A stretch of DNA of 64,000 bases from Thalassospira marina (GCF_002844375.1 NZ_CP024200.1:540001-604000); one strand, 5' to 3'; numbered from the stretch's first letter, positions 1 to 8,861 are shown. Numbers and translations are program-made. The notes: generated by a model not told the origin, from the sequence alone.

Positions 1-379
1 TGTCGGTGCCGCCGGCAACGCCTGTCATATAGTGGAATGACGGGATTGTTTTATGGTGGCAGGCAAGTGTTGTTGCATAGATCGAGTGGCAATGCAGAAC
101 GACATTGATGTCGGTGCGTTCTTTTAAGATATCGCGATGGAACCGCCATTCAGACGACGGGCGGCGGCCGATATAGGTGCCGTTAAAATCCATTTCCACG
201 AGATCGTCCGGTGTCATCGTGTCGTAGGGGAGGGACGATGGTGTAATCAAAAAGCCCTGATCGGTGCGCACCGAAATGTTACCTGCTGTCCCCTGATTGA
301 TCCCAGTGGAATTCATTCTGCGGCAGATATCAAGCATCTCGGTCCGTAATAGTGACATATCTGGGGATGAACTGGTCAT
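1..379 (-). CDS. Class II (FucA/RhaD-like) aldolase, N-terminal part
   Basis: This gene is cut off by the left window edge; 126 codons are visible. The reading frame, translated by hand on the minus strand, begins MTSSSPDMSLLRTEM and contains the class II aldolase/adducin landmarks: GNISVR near residue 33, a SSEW segment with the likely catalytic glutamate at residue 77, and HCHS at 96-99, the first two zinc-ligand histidines. Family members cleave ketose 1-phosphates such as L-fuculose 1-phosphate or L-rhamnulose 1-phosphate into dihydroxyacetone phosphate and an aldehyde. An AAGGAT ribosome site precedes the ATG. It follows the kinase gene by 33 bases in the same direction, so it is probably the last step of the sugar operon. 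The exact substrate cannot be read from the sequence; an apulose-phosphate aldolase-type role is also possible. Confidence 0.8.
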   Translation of the reverse strand, partial: MTSSSPDMSLLRTEMLDICRRMNSTGINQGTAGNISVRTDQGFLITPSSLPYDTMTPDDLVEMDFNGTYIGRRPSSEWRFHRDILKERTDINVVLHCHSIYATTLACHHKTIPSFHYMTGVAGGTD

Positions 380-412
380 GGTTATATCCTTCATTCTTTT
401 GCAAAGGGATGT

Positions 413-1885
413 TTAGGTATTGTCAGGTTTTGTGTGTGCCTGCTGTCGCCATTTGCGGGCATAGGCGATGAGTTCGGGACACGCGAACTGCTCTGGCTGT
501 TGCAATGAAACTTGGGGCTGGCTGGAAGTTTGTTCGTGTGTTGCAAGAAGGGCTGCACCGGATGCAACACCGTATGTATCAAGGTTATAGAATGTCCCGG
601 CATCAGGGCGCATGGCCGCGACCAGCGATGCATAAAGCGGGTCATTGAGAAAACTGCCATCGAGAACAACACGGTCATGACATTTCAGCGCATCAAGGCA
701 CTCAACAGTTAGAAGGGCCGCATAAAGAACTGCGAGAGAGCTATAAAATCCCGGTTCTTTTGATAAAGAATTTACCAGATTGGTGATGCGTCCGTTGCCA
801 GCACTACCCGGGAACAGGCCTTCTTCTTTGCCGAAGGAGGGAAGCGCCATAATGCCGCCTTTAATAATTGCGGACAGTTGGCGGGGGGATGCCGGCATGT
901 GAGGCGCTTGTTCGAGAGCCATCAGATGGGCATATTCCTTACCGCCCATTGTCAGAACCCCGCCGATTGGCCGACCAAATACATCGGCATTCAATGTCAT
1001 GCCATGATGTTCTTTGAGGTCTTCGGGCGGCGTATTGCGACTTAACCCGACAATCCAGGTTCCAGTGGATATGACCGTTGCGTCGCCCCAGCCTGCCGCC
1101 TGATATCGGTAAAAATTTGCACTGCTATCATGGATGCCGGCGAGTATTTCAAGGGGTTTTGGAAAGTTGAAACGCTTTGCTAGCTCAGGCTGGATCCGCC
1201 CGATAACCTGCCAGGCCGGGGCAAAGGGCGCCATGAGATGTTCCCATTTTTGATGCGCTACAATAGGGGACCATGACTTGCGAACAGTATTCCAGAGTTG
1301 TGACTGCGCACCGAGATAGGTAACTTCGGAAACAGCAGCCCCGCCAAGGCGCCACCCCCAATATTGAGGCATGCCCAGAAACCATTTCGCATTCTGGAAT
1401 TGTTTTGGGTGTGTTTTTTCCATCCAGTAAAGTTGGCGTGCCTGGTGGGTTGCCCCCATCATGATCGCGCTGCCGCGGTCGAAATAATCGCCGGCCAGCG
1501 CGGCATAATGGTCGTTTATCTCGACTGGTACAGTTTGTTCATAGTCAATCATGGGCAAGACAGCGCCGGTCGACAGTTCCGGGTCTGCCGGGTTATCCAG
1601 GTCGCCGACGAGGATGCCGCTGGAGCCATGACCGGATGTAACAATTCGTTCGATAGCTTGATGTTGGCGGCATAAAATAGCCAGTGTTTCGCATATCCAT
1701 GCGCCTATCCCTGCCAGGTCGTGATGCCGCCAGGGTGGCGCCGGGAGGGTTGTGTTTGTGATGCTATAAGTTTCAAGGACTTTGCCCTGGGCAGTTACAG
1801 CACTGAGCTTGATATTCGTTTTGCCGATATCAATGACAGCAACAGTGGCAAGACCGTTGTGCTTTGCGATGTCAGTGTTTGGCAT
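413..1885 (-). CDS. FGGY-family carbohydrate kinase
   Basis: A 490-residue cytoplasmic sugar kinase. The N-terminal ATPase-fold motif VAVIDIGKTNIKLSAV and a C-terminal VVLDGSFLNDPLY nucleotide-site segment place it in the FGGY family, which includes rhamnulokinase, fuculokinase and xylulokinase. The frame is open upstream to 1951, but the ATG at 1885 has a GGGGGA ribosome site and directly precedes the conserved domain; the upstream part lies in a stem-loop. It sits between the ketose 3-epimerase and the class II aldolase, so it most likely phosphorylates the ketose delivered by the epimerase, giving a ketose 1-phosphate for the aldolase. That order is inference from neighbours. The sugar is not identified. 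Confidence 0.85.
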   Translation of the reverse strand: MPNTDIAKHNGLATVAVIDIGKTNIKLSAVTAQGKVLETYSITNTTLPAPPWRHHDLAGIGAWICETLAILCRQHQAIERIVTSGHGSSGILVGDLDNPADPELSTGAVLPMIDYEQTVPVEINDHYAALAGDYFDRGSAIMMGATHQARQLYWMEKTHPKQFQNAKWFLGMPQYWGWRLGGAAVSEVTYLGAQSQLWNTVRKSWSPIVAHQKWEHLMAPFAPAWQVIGRIQPELAKRFNFPKPLEILAGIHDSSANFYRYQAAGWGDATVISTGTWIVGLSRNTPPEDLKEHHGMTLNADVFGRPIGGVLTMGGKEYAHLMALEQAPHMPASPRQLSAIIKGGIMALPSFGKEEGLFPGSAGNGRITNLVNSLSKEPGFYSSLAVLYAALLTVECLDALKCHDRVVLDGSFLNDPLYASLVAAMRPDAGTFYNLDTYGVASGAALLATHEQTSSQPQVSLQQPEQFACPELIAYARKWRQQAHTKPDNT

Positions 1886-1916
1886 TTTAAAAATCCCCCG
1901 GCGGAGCTGAGCGGGT

Positions 1917-1957
1917 GCGTCGGTGAAAAAAGGCAAGGAACCTCTGTTCACCGACGC
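1917..1957 (-). other. Intercistronic stem-loop between epimerase and kinase genes
   Basis: Perfect 11-bp inverted repeat (GCGTCGGTGAA at 1917-1927, TTCACCGACGC at 1947-1957) around a 19-base loop, inside the 118-base gap between the epimerase stop and the kinase start. No T-run follows on the minus strand, so it is more likely an mRNA-stabilising, processing or partial-termination element than a full terminator. Confidence 0.6.
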
Positions 1958-2003
1958 AAAGCTGTGCCGGTGTTGATGACGTTTTGGAGCTGTTAATTGA
2001 CGT

Positions 2004-2852
2004 TTAGATCAGGCCGTATTGTTCGGCCTTGTGCCGAAGAAACGGCAGACCGTTACCCATTACTTCGGCTTCGTCTTTTGCAACCGGGCGCCAGACCGCC
2101 AGCCCGTAAGCGACCTCAGGAGGCATATTGATAAAGCTTTCCATGGCGAGACCGCCTTTGAAATTAATCGCCGCGAGTGCGGCATAGACTTCGTTCCAGG
2201 GGCAGTTGCCATAACCAGGCGTGCCCCGGTCGCTTTCGGAAAGATGAATGTATTTAAGGTGCTTGCCGGCTTCGATAATGCCTGTGGCGGCACCTTTTTC
2301 CTCGATATTCATGTGATAGGTATCAAGGTGAACAAAAATATTGCCTGCGCCCACACGTTCAATCATATCAACAGCCTGACGGGCAGTGTTGATCAGGTGG
2401 TTTTCATAACGGTTAACGGCTTCGATACCCAGTTCGATATTGTATTGTTTGGCAAGTTTTGCAGCTGCGTCGAGAACACGGGCGATATTGTCGTATTCCT
2501 GTTGCGTTGGCGGTACGCCGGTACGTTCACCAATGCCACCATAAATAACGCCAGATAGCGCTTCTGCACCAATTTCGGCCGTTTTTTTGATGGCAATGTT
2601 TAAGTAATCAATGGCGGCATCGGGGCGGACGGATGCCCATGCCTGCTCGGGTAAGCCCAACGAGCAAACAGCACGCAGATTGTTTTCCTGAAGCAGTTTG
2701 CGGCTATGCGGGGCATCAACTGCCGGCGCATTAAGCAAGGCGATTTCAACAAAATCCATTTTATAAAGGGCTGCCGCCTTGATGGCTTTTTCAGCACCTG
2801 CGCGGTCCCAGTTCATGGTCCACATACTTGTATGAACGCCAAATCCTTGCAT
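2004..2852 (-). CDS. D-tagatose 3-epimerase-family ketose epimerase
   Basis: A 282-residue TIM-barrel protein of the sugar phosphate isomerase/epimerase superfamily. The four metal ligands of D-tagatose/D-allulose 3-epimerases are visible with exactly the family spacing: E144 (GIEAVNRYENH), D177 (HLDTYHMNIEE), H203 (YIHLSESDRG) and E238 (AMESF). Other active-site positions, E150, H180 and R209, are also kept. Such enzymes invert C3 of free ketoses with a Mn or Co ion. The ATG at 2852 has an AGGGAAG ribosome site; the longer open frame runs into the permease gene. Spacing to the upstream permease is four bases, so it belongs to the same transcript. The substrate is probably a rare ketose imported by the ABC system; a xylose-isomerase-like isomerase role on another sugar is the alternative. 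Confidence 0.85.
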   Translation of the reverse strand: MQGFGVHTSMWTMNWDRAGAEKAIKAAALYKMDFVEIALLNAPAVDAPHSRKLLQENNLRAVCSLGLPEQAWASVRPDAAIDYLNIAIKKTAEIGAEALSGVIYGGIGERTGVPPTQQEYDNIARVLDAAAKLAKQYNIELGIEAVNRYENHLINTARQAVDMIERVGAGNIFVHLDTYHMNIEEKGAATGIIEAGKHLKYIHLSESDRGTPGYGNCPWNEVYAALAAINFKGGLAMESFINMPPEVAYGLAVWRPVAKDEAEVMGNGLPFLRHKAEQYGLI

Positions 2853-2856
2853 GATT

Positions 2857-3861
2857 TTATCTTCCCTGACTTTTCTTATGATTGATAAATGTGAGATGCG
2901 TTGCGACCCAGCGCAGAACCATGACGGACAGCAGAAGAATGCCCCATACAGCGGTCGCCAAATGTTGATTGGCGCCAATCAGGTTCAGGCCGGAAGAGAG
3001 AAGTTGAAGTACGATCAGAGCGACGAAGACCGGAATGACTTTTCCGAAGCCGCCAAAAGGGTTTACGCCCCCCAGGAAACAGGCCAGGACCGTGATCAGC
3101 AGATAGCTTTCACCATGTCCGACACGGACAGAGTTGAAACGTGAAAGCATGATGATACCTGCAACGGCACACATCGCGCCCGAAAGCGTGTAAACAAGGA
3201 TAACAACTTTGCGGGTGTTGATGCCGGAATATCGGACGGCTTCGATATTTGAGCCGATCATATAGGTGTTGAAACCAAGTTTTGTTTTTTGCAAAACGAT
3301 ATGCCATACGGCAACGCCTGCGCAGAGCACGAGGAGGGGAATGGGTATTCCGGCGACACTGCCATGGCCTAGAGGCTGGATGAAGGCAGGGAAACCGGAA
3401 ATGTCACCGCCACGTGTTAGAAACTCGCCCAATCCCCGCACAAATATCATCATTGAGAGAGATACAAGAATTGGGTGTGCCTTTGTGTAGGCAACGACAA
3501 TGCCGATGATAAGGCCGCTTAATGCGCCAACTGCCAGGGCAAGGAAACAGCCCGCTATAAATGCGCCAGGACCCGCATCAGCACCCCCGAAATAAAGCAA
3601 CGTCCAGGCAAGGGTGAGGCCGGCAATATTGGCTGTAAAGGTAACAGCAAGATTAAGCCCACCCGTGAGGATGGGAAGCATCATTGCCAGGCTGAGTAGC
3701 CCTAATTCAGGGAGCTGAAAGGCAACGGAGCCGAATGTTGCGCTGCTTAGGAATCTTGGACTGGCAAACCCGAAAATGATGATAACAGCAATCAGGGCCG
3801 CGAGTGGACCTGCCATTTCCGGTCCGATATATGATTGCAGGCGTTTGATTTGGGGGCTCAT
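2857..3861 (-). CDS. Sugar ABC transporter permease (RbsC/RhaP-like), second permease
   Basis: A 334-residue, very hydrophobic inner-membrane protein of the BPD_transp_2 (RbsC/AraH) family, with about eight to ten predicted membrane segments and the family loop around SGAMCAVAGIIMLSRFNSV near residue 230. It forms the transmembrane channel together with the preceding permease. Its ATG overlaps the stop of that permease by four bases (ATGA), which indicates translational coupling. Two different permeases plus a fused double ATPase is the arrangement of the rhizobial rhamnose and the AI-2 (Lsr) importers. Confidence 0.9.
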   Translation of the reverse strand: MSPQIKRLQSYIGPEMAGPLAALIAVIIIFGFASPRFLSSATFGSVAFQLPELGLLSLAMMLPILTGGLNLAVTFTANIAGLTLAWTLLYFGGADAGPGAFIAGCFLALAVGALSGLIIGIVVAYTKAHPILVSLSMMIFVRGLGEFLTRGGDISGFPAFIQPLGHGSVAGIPIPLLVLCAGVAVWHIVLQKTKLGFNTYMIGSNIEAVRYSGINTRKVVILVYTLSGAMCAVAGIIMLSRFNSVRVGHGESYLLITVLACFLGGVNPFGGFGKVIPVFVALIVLQLLSSGLNLIGANQHLATAVWGILLLSVMVLRWVATHLTFINHKKSQGR

Positions 3862-4859
3862 TTCGCTTCTCCCTTTTTTGATAATGTAGGAAGAAGGCGT
3901 TCGATGCCGGAATTGGAAAGGGTGATCGCGGCAAGAATGATTGCACCAATGATCATTTTGAAGGCGTAGGATGAAACACCCATCAAATTAAGGCTGTTCT
4001 GGGTAGTTGAGATTAGCAGGACGCCGAGAACGCAACCCAGTACTGTGCCGCGTCCGCCACCAAGCCGGGCACCTCCAAGAACAACAGCAGCAAGCACATC
4101 AAGTTCCCGGCCATAGAGGGCGTTCGGGACAACTTCCTGCACATAATGAGCCTGAACGAGACCAGCGATACCAGACATCAGACCCAGCCAGCCAAAAGCA
4201 ATAAATTGCATGGCAGCGATATTGATGCCAAAGCGTCGTGCGCCTTCCGGGTTATCACCAAAGGCAATAATTTGACGGCCCGTCGTTGTTCTGCTGATCA
4301 GAAACCAGGTCGCAATGACACAACCGAGCATGATTAAGGTCGGTAAAGTGATTTCGGACCAAGTGCCATCGGTTGATTGATGTTCAAACAGGATAACCGG
4401 CGTTACCAGCCAGTCGGGTAAATCATAGATTGAAACCCCACTCGTCAGAAACATGAGCATGCCAAAATAGATATTAAATGTGGCAATGGTGACAACGATG
4501 GAGATGATCCGGAAATAGTGGATGAAGAATGCGTTGAACATTCCAAACAGGATGCCGATGCTTCCGGCAATGATCAGGCCAATCGCCCAATTCCCGCCGC
4601 CAATCCAACCCAGGGCGAGAGCTGTAATGTACTGGACGGCGGATGCGGCGACAGCAAATGAGATGTCGATACCACCGGAGATGAGCACGACCAACAGCCC
4701 GACTGCAAAGATGATGTTGACCGCACTGGTGTTTAACAAATCGAACAGATTGCCCAGTGTGAAAAAACGGTCTGTCGCCAGCGAGAGGACCATGCCGATC
4801 ACGAGCATGACGCCGAGCAGGGCAACTTCTGTCGCATGTGAATTGACAAGCTTACGCAT
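3858..4859 (-). CDS. Sugar ABC transporter permease (RbsC/RhaQ-like), first permease
   Basis: A 333-residue membrane protein of the RbsC family, beginning MRKLVNSHATEVALLGVML. The motif LISGGIDISFAVAASAVQY near residue 65 and VVLGGARLGGGRGTVLG near residue 260 are typical of ribose/rhamnose-type permeases. The open frame continues upstream inside the ATPase gene, but the ATG at 4859 overlaps the ATPase stop codon by eight bases (ATGCGTAA), the normal coupled arrangement. It is the heterologous partner of the following permease in the importer. Confidence 0.9.
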   Translation of the reverse strand: MRKLVNSHATEVALLGVMLVIGMVLSLATDRFFTLGNLFDLLNTSAVNIIFAVGLLVVLISGGIDISFAVAASAVQYITALALGWIGGGNWAIGLIIAGSIGILFGMFNAFFIHYFRIISIVVTIATFNIYFGMLMFLTSGVSIYDLPDWLVTPVILFEHQSTDGTWSEITLPTLIMLGCVIATWFLISRTTTGRQIIAFGDNPEGARRFGINIAAMQFIAFGWLGLMSGIAGLVQAHYVQEVVPNALYGRELDVLAAVVLGGARLGGGRGTVLGCVLGVLLISTTQNSLNLMGVSSYAFKMIIGAIILAAITLSNSGIERLLPTLSKKGEAK

Positions 4860-6381
4860 AGACGGCCGCCTCGATTTCCTGAAGGGAGCACTCGTTTGGA
4901 TAAAAGCAACCCTCAACCCGGCCATTGACCATGTGAAGCACACGATCCGCATTGAAATAAACTTCGGGTACTTCGTCTGAAATCAGGATGATCGCAAGAC
5001 CGCTTTGCGCTAGTCTGGCGACAATGTCAAAAATACCTTTGCGTGCGCCCACATCAACGCCGACAGTTGGGGCATCAAGAATCAGAAGCTTTGGCTTGGT
5101 GGCGAGCCATTTGGCAATCGCGACTTTTTGCTGGTTACCGCCTGAAAGTGTTGAGATCGCATCTTCCGGAAGGCCGATTTTTACCCCAAGATCGCGGCAC
5201 CATTTTGCAACGACATCGCGTTTTCTCCGTTCCGACAGAAACAAACCATTCCGGATACTGTCAAGAGACGCGATAACGAGGTTATCGGCAATGCACTGTG
5301 GTTGTAGTAGTCCAAGCGACAAGCGGTCTTCCGAGAGGTAGGCGATACCAGCATCAATGGCCTGGCGATTATTGGCGAAATTTACTTTTTGCCCGTCAAG
5401 AATGATATCGCCACTTGCAGGTTTGCGCATTCCAAACAGGGTTTGCGCCAGTTCAGTCCGCCCGGCACCTAATAATCCGGTTATGCCAACGGTTTCACCT
5501 TTTTTGACAGTAAAGGTAACGTCATTGAATTCTCCGTTTCGGCTTAATCCTTGAAGCTCGATCACGGTTTCTGCATTTGGCTTCTGGACAGCACGTACCG
5601 TGTTGTCAAATGTCTTGCCTGTCATCAGTTCTGTGATGCGCGATTGAGTCATATCCGTTGTCGGATACACACCTTCCAGTTTGCCGTCGCGCAGAACAGT
5701 AAGGCGGTCTGATATTTCCAATACTTCGGCCAAACGATGGCTGACAAACACAACGGCAACGCCTGAAGCAGATAGCATGCGGACAATATCAAGAAGATAG
5801 TCCGTCTCGGATTGGGTTAGTGACGCTGTTGGTTCGTCCATGAATACAAGTTTTGCGTCCCCGTGCAGAGCGCGGGCGATTGCAACGATCTGGCGTTGGG
5901 CAATCGGAAAATCGCGAAGTGGCTTGTCTATATCCATTGTAATGCCAAGGCGCGAGAGGGCCTTGATCGCGATGTCGCGCATTTTTTGATAGCTGACAAG
6001 ACGCGGTCGTCGACCCAATACCGTTTGGAAGGCGATGTTTTCGGCAACGGTCATTTCCGGAAACAGTGCTAAATCCTGCCAAATAACCTGTATGCCCTCG
6101 GCCTGCGCCGTTACAGGCGACATATGCGTATATGTGTGCCCATTATAGGTGATTTCTGCCCCTGTCTCGGGCCGGTGAACACCGGTGATGACTTTGATCA
6201 GGGTGCTTTTACCTGATCCATTTTCACCGGCGAGGCAGTGCACTTCACCTGGTAGGACTTCAAAATTGACGTTGTCGAGTGCCTTTACGCCACCGAATGT
6301 TTTGCTGATATTTCGCAATGACAATACCGGTGCCGTGCCAGACACATTCAAGCTGGCATGTGCCGACATGGATTGGTCCAT
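4852..6381 (-). CDS. Sugar ABC transporter ATP-binding protein (two ABC domains)
   Basis: A 509-residue fusion of two ABC ATPase domains, the RbsA/MglA/RhaT layout. The first domain shows Walker A GENGSGKST near residue 54, a degenerate signature, and Walker B LVFMDEPTAS near 180. The second has a degenerate Walker A (GLLGAGRTE), the signature LSGGNQQK and Walker B LLILDAPTVGVDV, where the usual catalytic glutamate is replaced by alanine; a weakened second site is common in this family. Start is uncertain: ATG 6381 has no clear ribosome site, nor does the ATG at 6369. It powers the two permeases downstream. Confidence 0.92.
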   Translation of the reverse strand: MDQSMSAHASLNVSGTAPVLSLRNISKTFGGVKALDNVNFEVLPGEVHCLAGENGSGKSTLIKVITGVHRPETGAEITYNGHTYTHMSPVTAQAEGIQVIWQDLALFPEMTVAENIAFQTVLGRRPRLVSYQKMRDIAIKALSRLGITMDIDKPLRDFPIAQRQIVAIARALHGDAKLVFMDEPTASLTQSETDYLLDIVRMLSASGVAVVFVSHRLAEVLEISDRLTVLRDGKLEGVYPTTDMTQSRITELMTGKTFDNTVRAVQKPNAETVIELQGLSRNGEFNDVTFTVKKGETVGITGLLGAGRTELAQTLFGMRKPASGDIILDGQKVNFANNRQAIDAGIAYLSEDRLSLGLLQPQCIADNLVIASLDSIRNGLFLSERRKRDVVAKWCRDLGVKIGLPEDAISTLSGGNQQKVAIAKWLATKPKLLILDAPTVGVDVGARKGIFDIVARLAQSGLAIILISDEVPEVYFNADRVLHMVNGRVEGCFYPNECSLQEIEAAVYA

Positions 6382-6400
6382 AAATTTGAGGGGTTGGGAA

Positions 6401-6444
6401 ATGCCGCCAGCCTTTTGGTATTAACAAGGTGAAACTGGCGGCAT
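6401..6444 (-). other. Stem-loop between binding-protein and ATPase genes
   Basis: Perfect 10-bp inverted repeat, ATGCCGCCAG (6401-6410) and CTGGCGGCAT (6435-6444), with an inner CCTT/AAGG extension, in the 83-base gap after the binding-protein gene. Stem-loops here often stabilise the upstream message so that the periplasmic binding protein is made in excess. There is no T-run, so full termination is unlikely. Confidence 0.65.
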
Positions 6445-6464
6445 CAGGGAGAACCCTTTGAGGT

Positions 6465-7454
6465 TTACAGGCCCATGGCGGCGAGTTTATCCACGGTGTC
6501 CTTGTTGATTTCGACAAGCTGATCAACAATGATATTGTGGTTTTGGTAATCCGGATGCACGACGCCGAGGCCCTCGATGGTCTCGCCGTCTTTGATTTCT
6601 TCGCCCTTCATCAGCTTGTCGGCAAGCGTGACGAAAACTTCACCAGCCTGTTTCGGATTCCACATAAAGCCACCGGTCAACACGCCGTCCTTGATAAGGC
6701 GACGGCTTTGACCCGGCGAGCTTGGCCCGACAACAAAGACCTTTCCGGCCATGCGACGTTCCTGGATTGCGCGTCCAGCGCCGATGGGGCCCTGGCTGCC
6801 AAATCCGATAAAGCCGCGCAGTTCGGGATGTGCCGACATCAAGTCAAGTGCAGTGCTTCGGCTTTTATCAACGTCTTCGGCAACGCCATAACGGTCGCCA
6901 ACCAGTTTCATATCCGGATAGTTTTCCTGGATGTATTTGATGGCAGCATCAGCCCATGCGTTATGCAGCGGGACGGTAAGTGACCCGACAAAAACTGCAT
7001 ATTCGCCTTTACCCCCCATTTTTTCAGCAAGAAGTTTGGCATGGGCTTCGCCAAAGCCCTGGGTAGAGGCAAGTTCAAAATCCCACGTTGCACCCTTTTG
7101 ATTCGGGGATTCATGGGTTAAGACAATGATATTATTGTCTTGTGCTTTTTTCAGGACAGGTTCAAGTACGCTGGCATCGTTTGGTACAACACCGATGACC
7201 TTGACGCCCTGCGCAATCAGATCTTCGATGGCGCGGACCTGGAGGGCAGGGTCCGCACTGGTTGGGCCGATCATTTTGGCATCAACGCCAAGCTTGGCAG
7301 ACTGTTCATCGATACCGGCATTCATGGCATTAAACCAGGGGATGCCGCCGATTTTAACCACGATACCGACTTTGCCGGTATCGGCCGCGAATGAAGATGC
7401 CGAGGCGGCAACAGTAAGGGTCGCCGCAAAAGCAGCGCAAAGAAACTTTTTCAT
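6465..7454 (-). CDS. Sugar ABC transporter substrate-binding protein (RhaS/LsrB-like)
   Basis: A 329-residue periplasmic protein with a classical signal peptide (MKKFLCAAFAATLTVAASAS, cleavage likely after SFA-A near residue 24). The mature part is a Peripla_BP_4 domain: KVGIVVKIGGIPWFNAMN, then PTSADPALQVRAIEDLIAQG, typical of rhamnose, autoinducer-2 and related sugar receptors. Start ATG 7454 is set by a GGAGG ribosome site; the open frame extends seven codons further. It is the first gene of the importer operon and faces the LacI-type regulator across a 255-base region holding operator-like palindromes. The ligand is unknown; a 5- or 6-carbon sugar is likely. Confidence 0.9.
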   Translation of the reverse strand: MKKFLCAAFAATLTVAASASSFAADTGKVGIVVKIGGIPWFNAMNAGIDEQSAKLGVDAKMIGPTSADPALQVRAIEDLIAQGVKVIGVVPNDASVLEPVLKKAQDNNIIVLTHESPNQKGATWDFELASTQGFGEAHAKLLAEKMGGKGEYAVFVGSLTVPLHNAWADAAIKYIQENYPDMKLVGDRYGVAEDVDKSRSTALDLMSAHPELRGFIGFGSQGPIGAGRAIQERRMAGKVFVVGPSSPGQSRRLIKDGVLTGGFMWNPKQAGEVFVTLADKLMKGEEIKDGETIEGLGVVHPDYQNHNIIVDQLVEINKDTVDKLAAMGL

Positions 7455-7600
7455 CAATTTTCCTCCCAGACACATGTGCTAAATCGCCACTCCAATCGCA
7501 GAATCAGCTTTGGATTGGCGTTTAACGTGTTTTTTTGCGAATAAACCGGTTCGAGGCCGATTTTTCACACCTATCGACTGCATTTTTTGAGTTTTGTGTC

Positions 7601-7640
7601 TGCACAATCGTTATTGCAAATTTGCACAATCGATGGTGCA
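7601..7640. promoter_or_regulatory. Two tandem LacI-type operator candidates
   Basis: Two 18-bp palindromic sites with a central CG: TGCACAATCGTTATTGCA (7601-7618) and TGCACAATCGATGGTGCA (7623-7640). The second is symmetric except for one base pair; both share TGCACAATCG. Centres are 22 bp apart, two helical turns. They lie between the regulator gene and the importer operon, 70 bases before the regulator start, so they probably bind the adjacent LacI protein. Confidence 0.65.
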
Positions 7641-7709
7641 AATACTATTCGACAGTTTTTTTCTTCCGTCAAGGCGAATGTGGTCGTATACCGTTCGCCG
7701 GAGGAAAAA

Positions 7710-8768
7710 ATGAGAACACCGAGCAAAAAAAAGGCGACGATTTATGATCTATCGGTCATTTCTGGCAGTTCCGCATCGACGGTCAGCGCTGTTTTAAATG
7801 GTACGTGGCGCCGCCGGCGAATCAAGGAAAGCACGGCAGAGCGCATTCTTGAACTGGCGCGCGAGCAGAATTATACGGCTAACATGCAGGCGCGGGGACT
7901 GCGCAGTTCGAAATCTGGCTTGGTCGCGCTGTTATTGCCGGTGCACGATAATCGCTATTTTTCATCCATGGCGCAGACATTTGATTCGTATGTGCGCAAC
8001 CGGGGCCAATGTCCAATCGTGGTCAGCACCTGCCGCGATCCGTATGAGGAACTACGAACCGTAGAGACGCTCATTTCCTATTCCGTTGATACATTATTGA
8101 TTGCAGGGGCAACAGACCCGGATGGGATACATGGTCTTTGTGAGTCAGCTGGGCTTAAACACATAAATATCGATTTGCCGGGGCGTAGTGGCCCGTCCGT
8201 GATTACGGATAACTACGCAGGTGCAGTGGATTTGACCCGTTCAATTATTGACGGTTTTTCCGAAAGTAATCCTTTACAGGCATCAGAACTTTATATGTTT
8301 GGTGGGCGGGATGACCACAATAGTCGGGAACGCGAGCGTGGCTTTAAGGATGTGAAGACCGATTGTTTTGGCGCGCATGTGGACGAGTGCATCATCCCGA
8401 CAGGCTATTCGCCGACAAATGCCCAAAAAGCGTTTGAAGAATTTTATCACCAGCATGGCAAATTGCCGCGCGGGCTTTTTGTAAACTCTACGATCAACTA
8501 CGAAGGACTGTTGCGCTTTATGGCGCAGTATCCGGCGGAAACCTTCGCTGATCTTGTCGTTGGCTGTTTTGACTATGACCCGTTTGGATCTTTTTTACCG
8601 TTTCGCGTGACCATGATTCGACAGGATGTCGAGCAGATGATTGATCGTGCGTTTCAACTGATTGATAGCGGCCAAATGACACCGCATACTTATTTGATTC
8701 CGCCGCAATTTGTTGCCCCGCGCAACGCACTGACCGGACCATTGGATTCCATTCGGGACATGCCTTAA
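7710..8768 (+). CDS. LacI-family transcriptional regulator
   Basis: A 352-residue regulator. The N-terminal helix-turn-helix (TIYDLSVISGSSASTVSAVL, residues about 9-28) and the hinge-region helix (MQARGLRSSKSGLVALLLP) are classical LacI features; the rest is a periplasmic-binding-protein-like effector domain (DNRYFSSMAQTF onward). The ATG at 7710 has a strong GGAGG ribosome site six bases upstream, so I prefer it to the longer open frame from 7587. Divergent orientation to the sugar operon and the palindromes at 7601-7640 suggest it represses that operon and itself until the imported sugar or a pathway intermediate binds. The effector is not known. Confidence 0.9.
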   Translation: MRTPSKKKATIYDLSVISGSSASTVSAVLNGTWRRRRIKESTAERILELAREQNYTANMQARGLRSSKSGLVALLLPVHDNRYFSSMAQTFDSYVRNRGQCPIVVSTCRDPYEELRTVETLISYSVDTLLIAGATDPDGIHGLCESAGLKHINIDLPGRSGPSVITDNYAGAVDLTRSIIDGFSESNPLQASELYMFGGRDDHNSRERERGFKDVKTDCFGAHVDECIIPTGYSPTNAQKAFEEFYHQHGKLPRGLFVNSTINYEGLLRFMAQYPAETFADLVVGCFDYDPFGSFLPFRVTMIRQDVEQMIDRAFQLIDSGQMTPHTYLIPPQFVAPRNALTGPLDSIRDMP

Positions 8769-8861
8769 AGACATGCCCCGAATATGCTGTACTGTGCCAG
8801 CCAAGGTCAGTGTGCCAACTTCGAGCCTATTTCAATACCTTGTGGCTGACGGTTCCTAATT

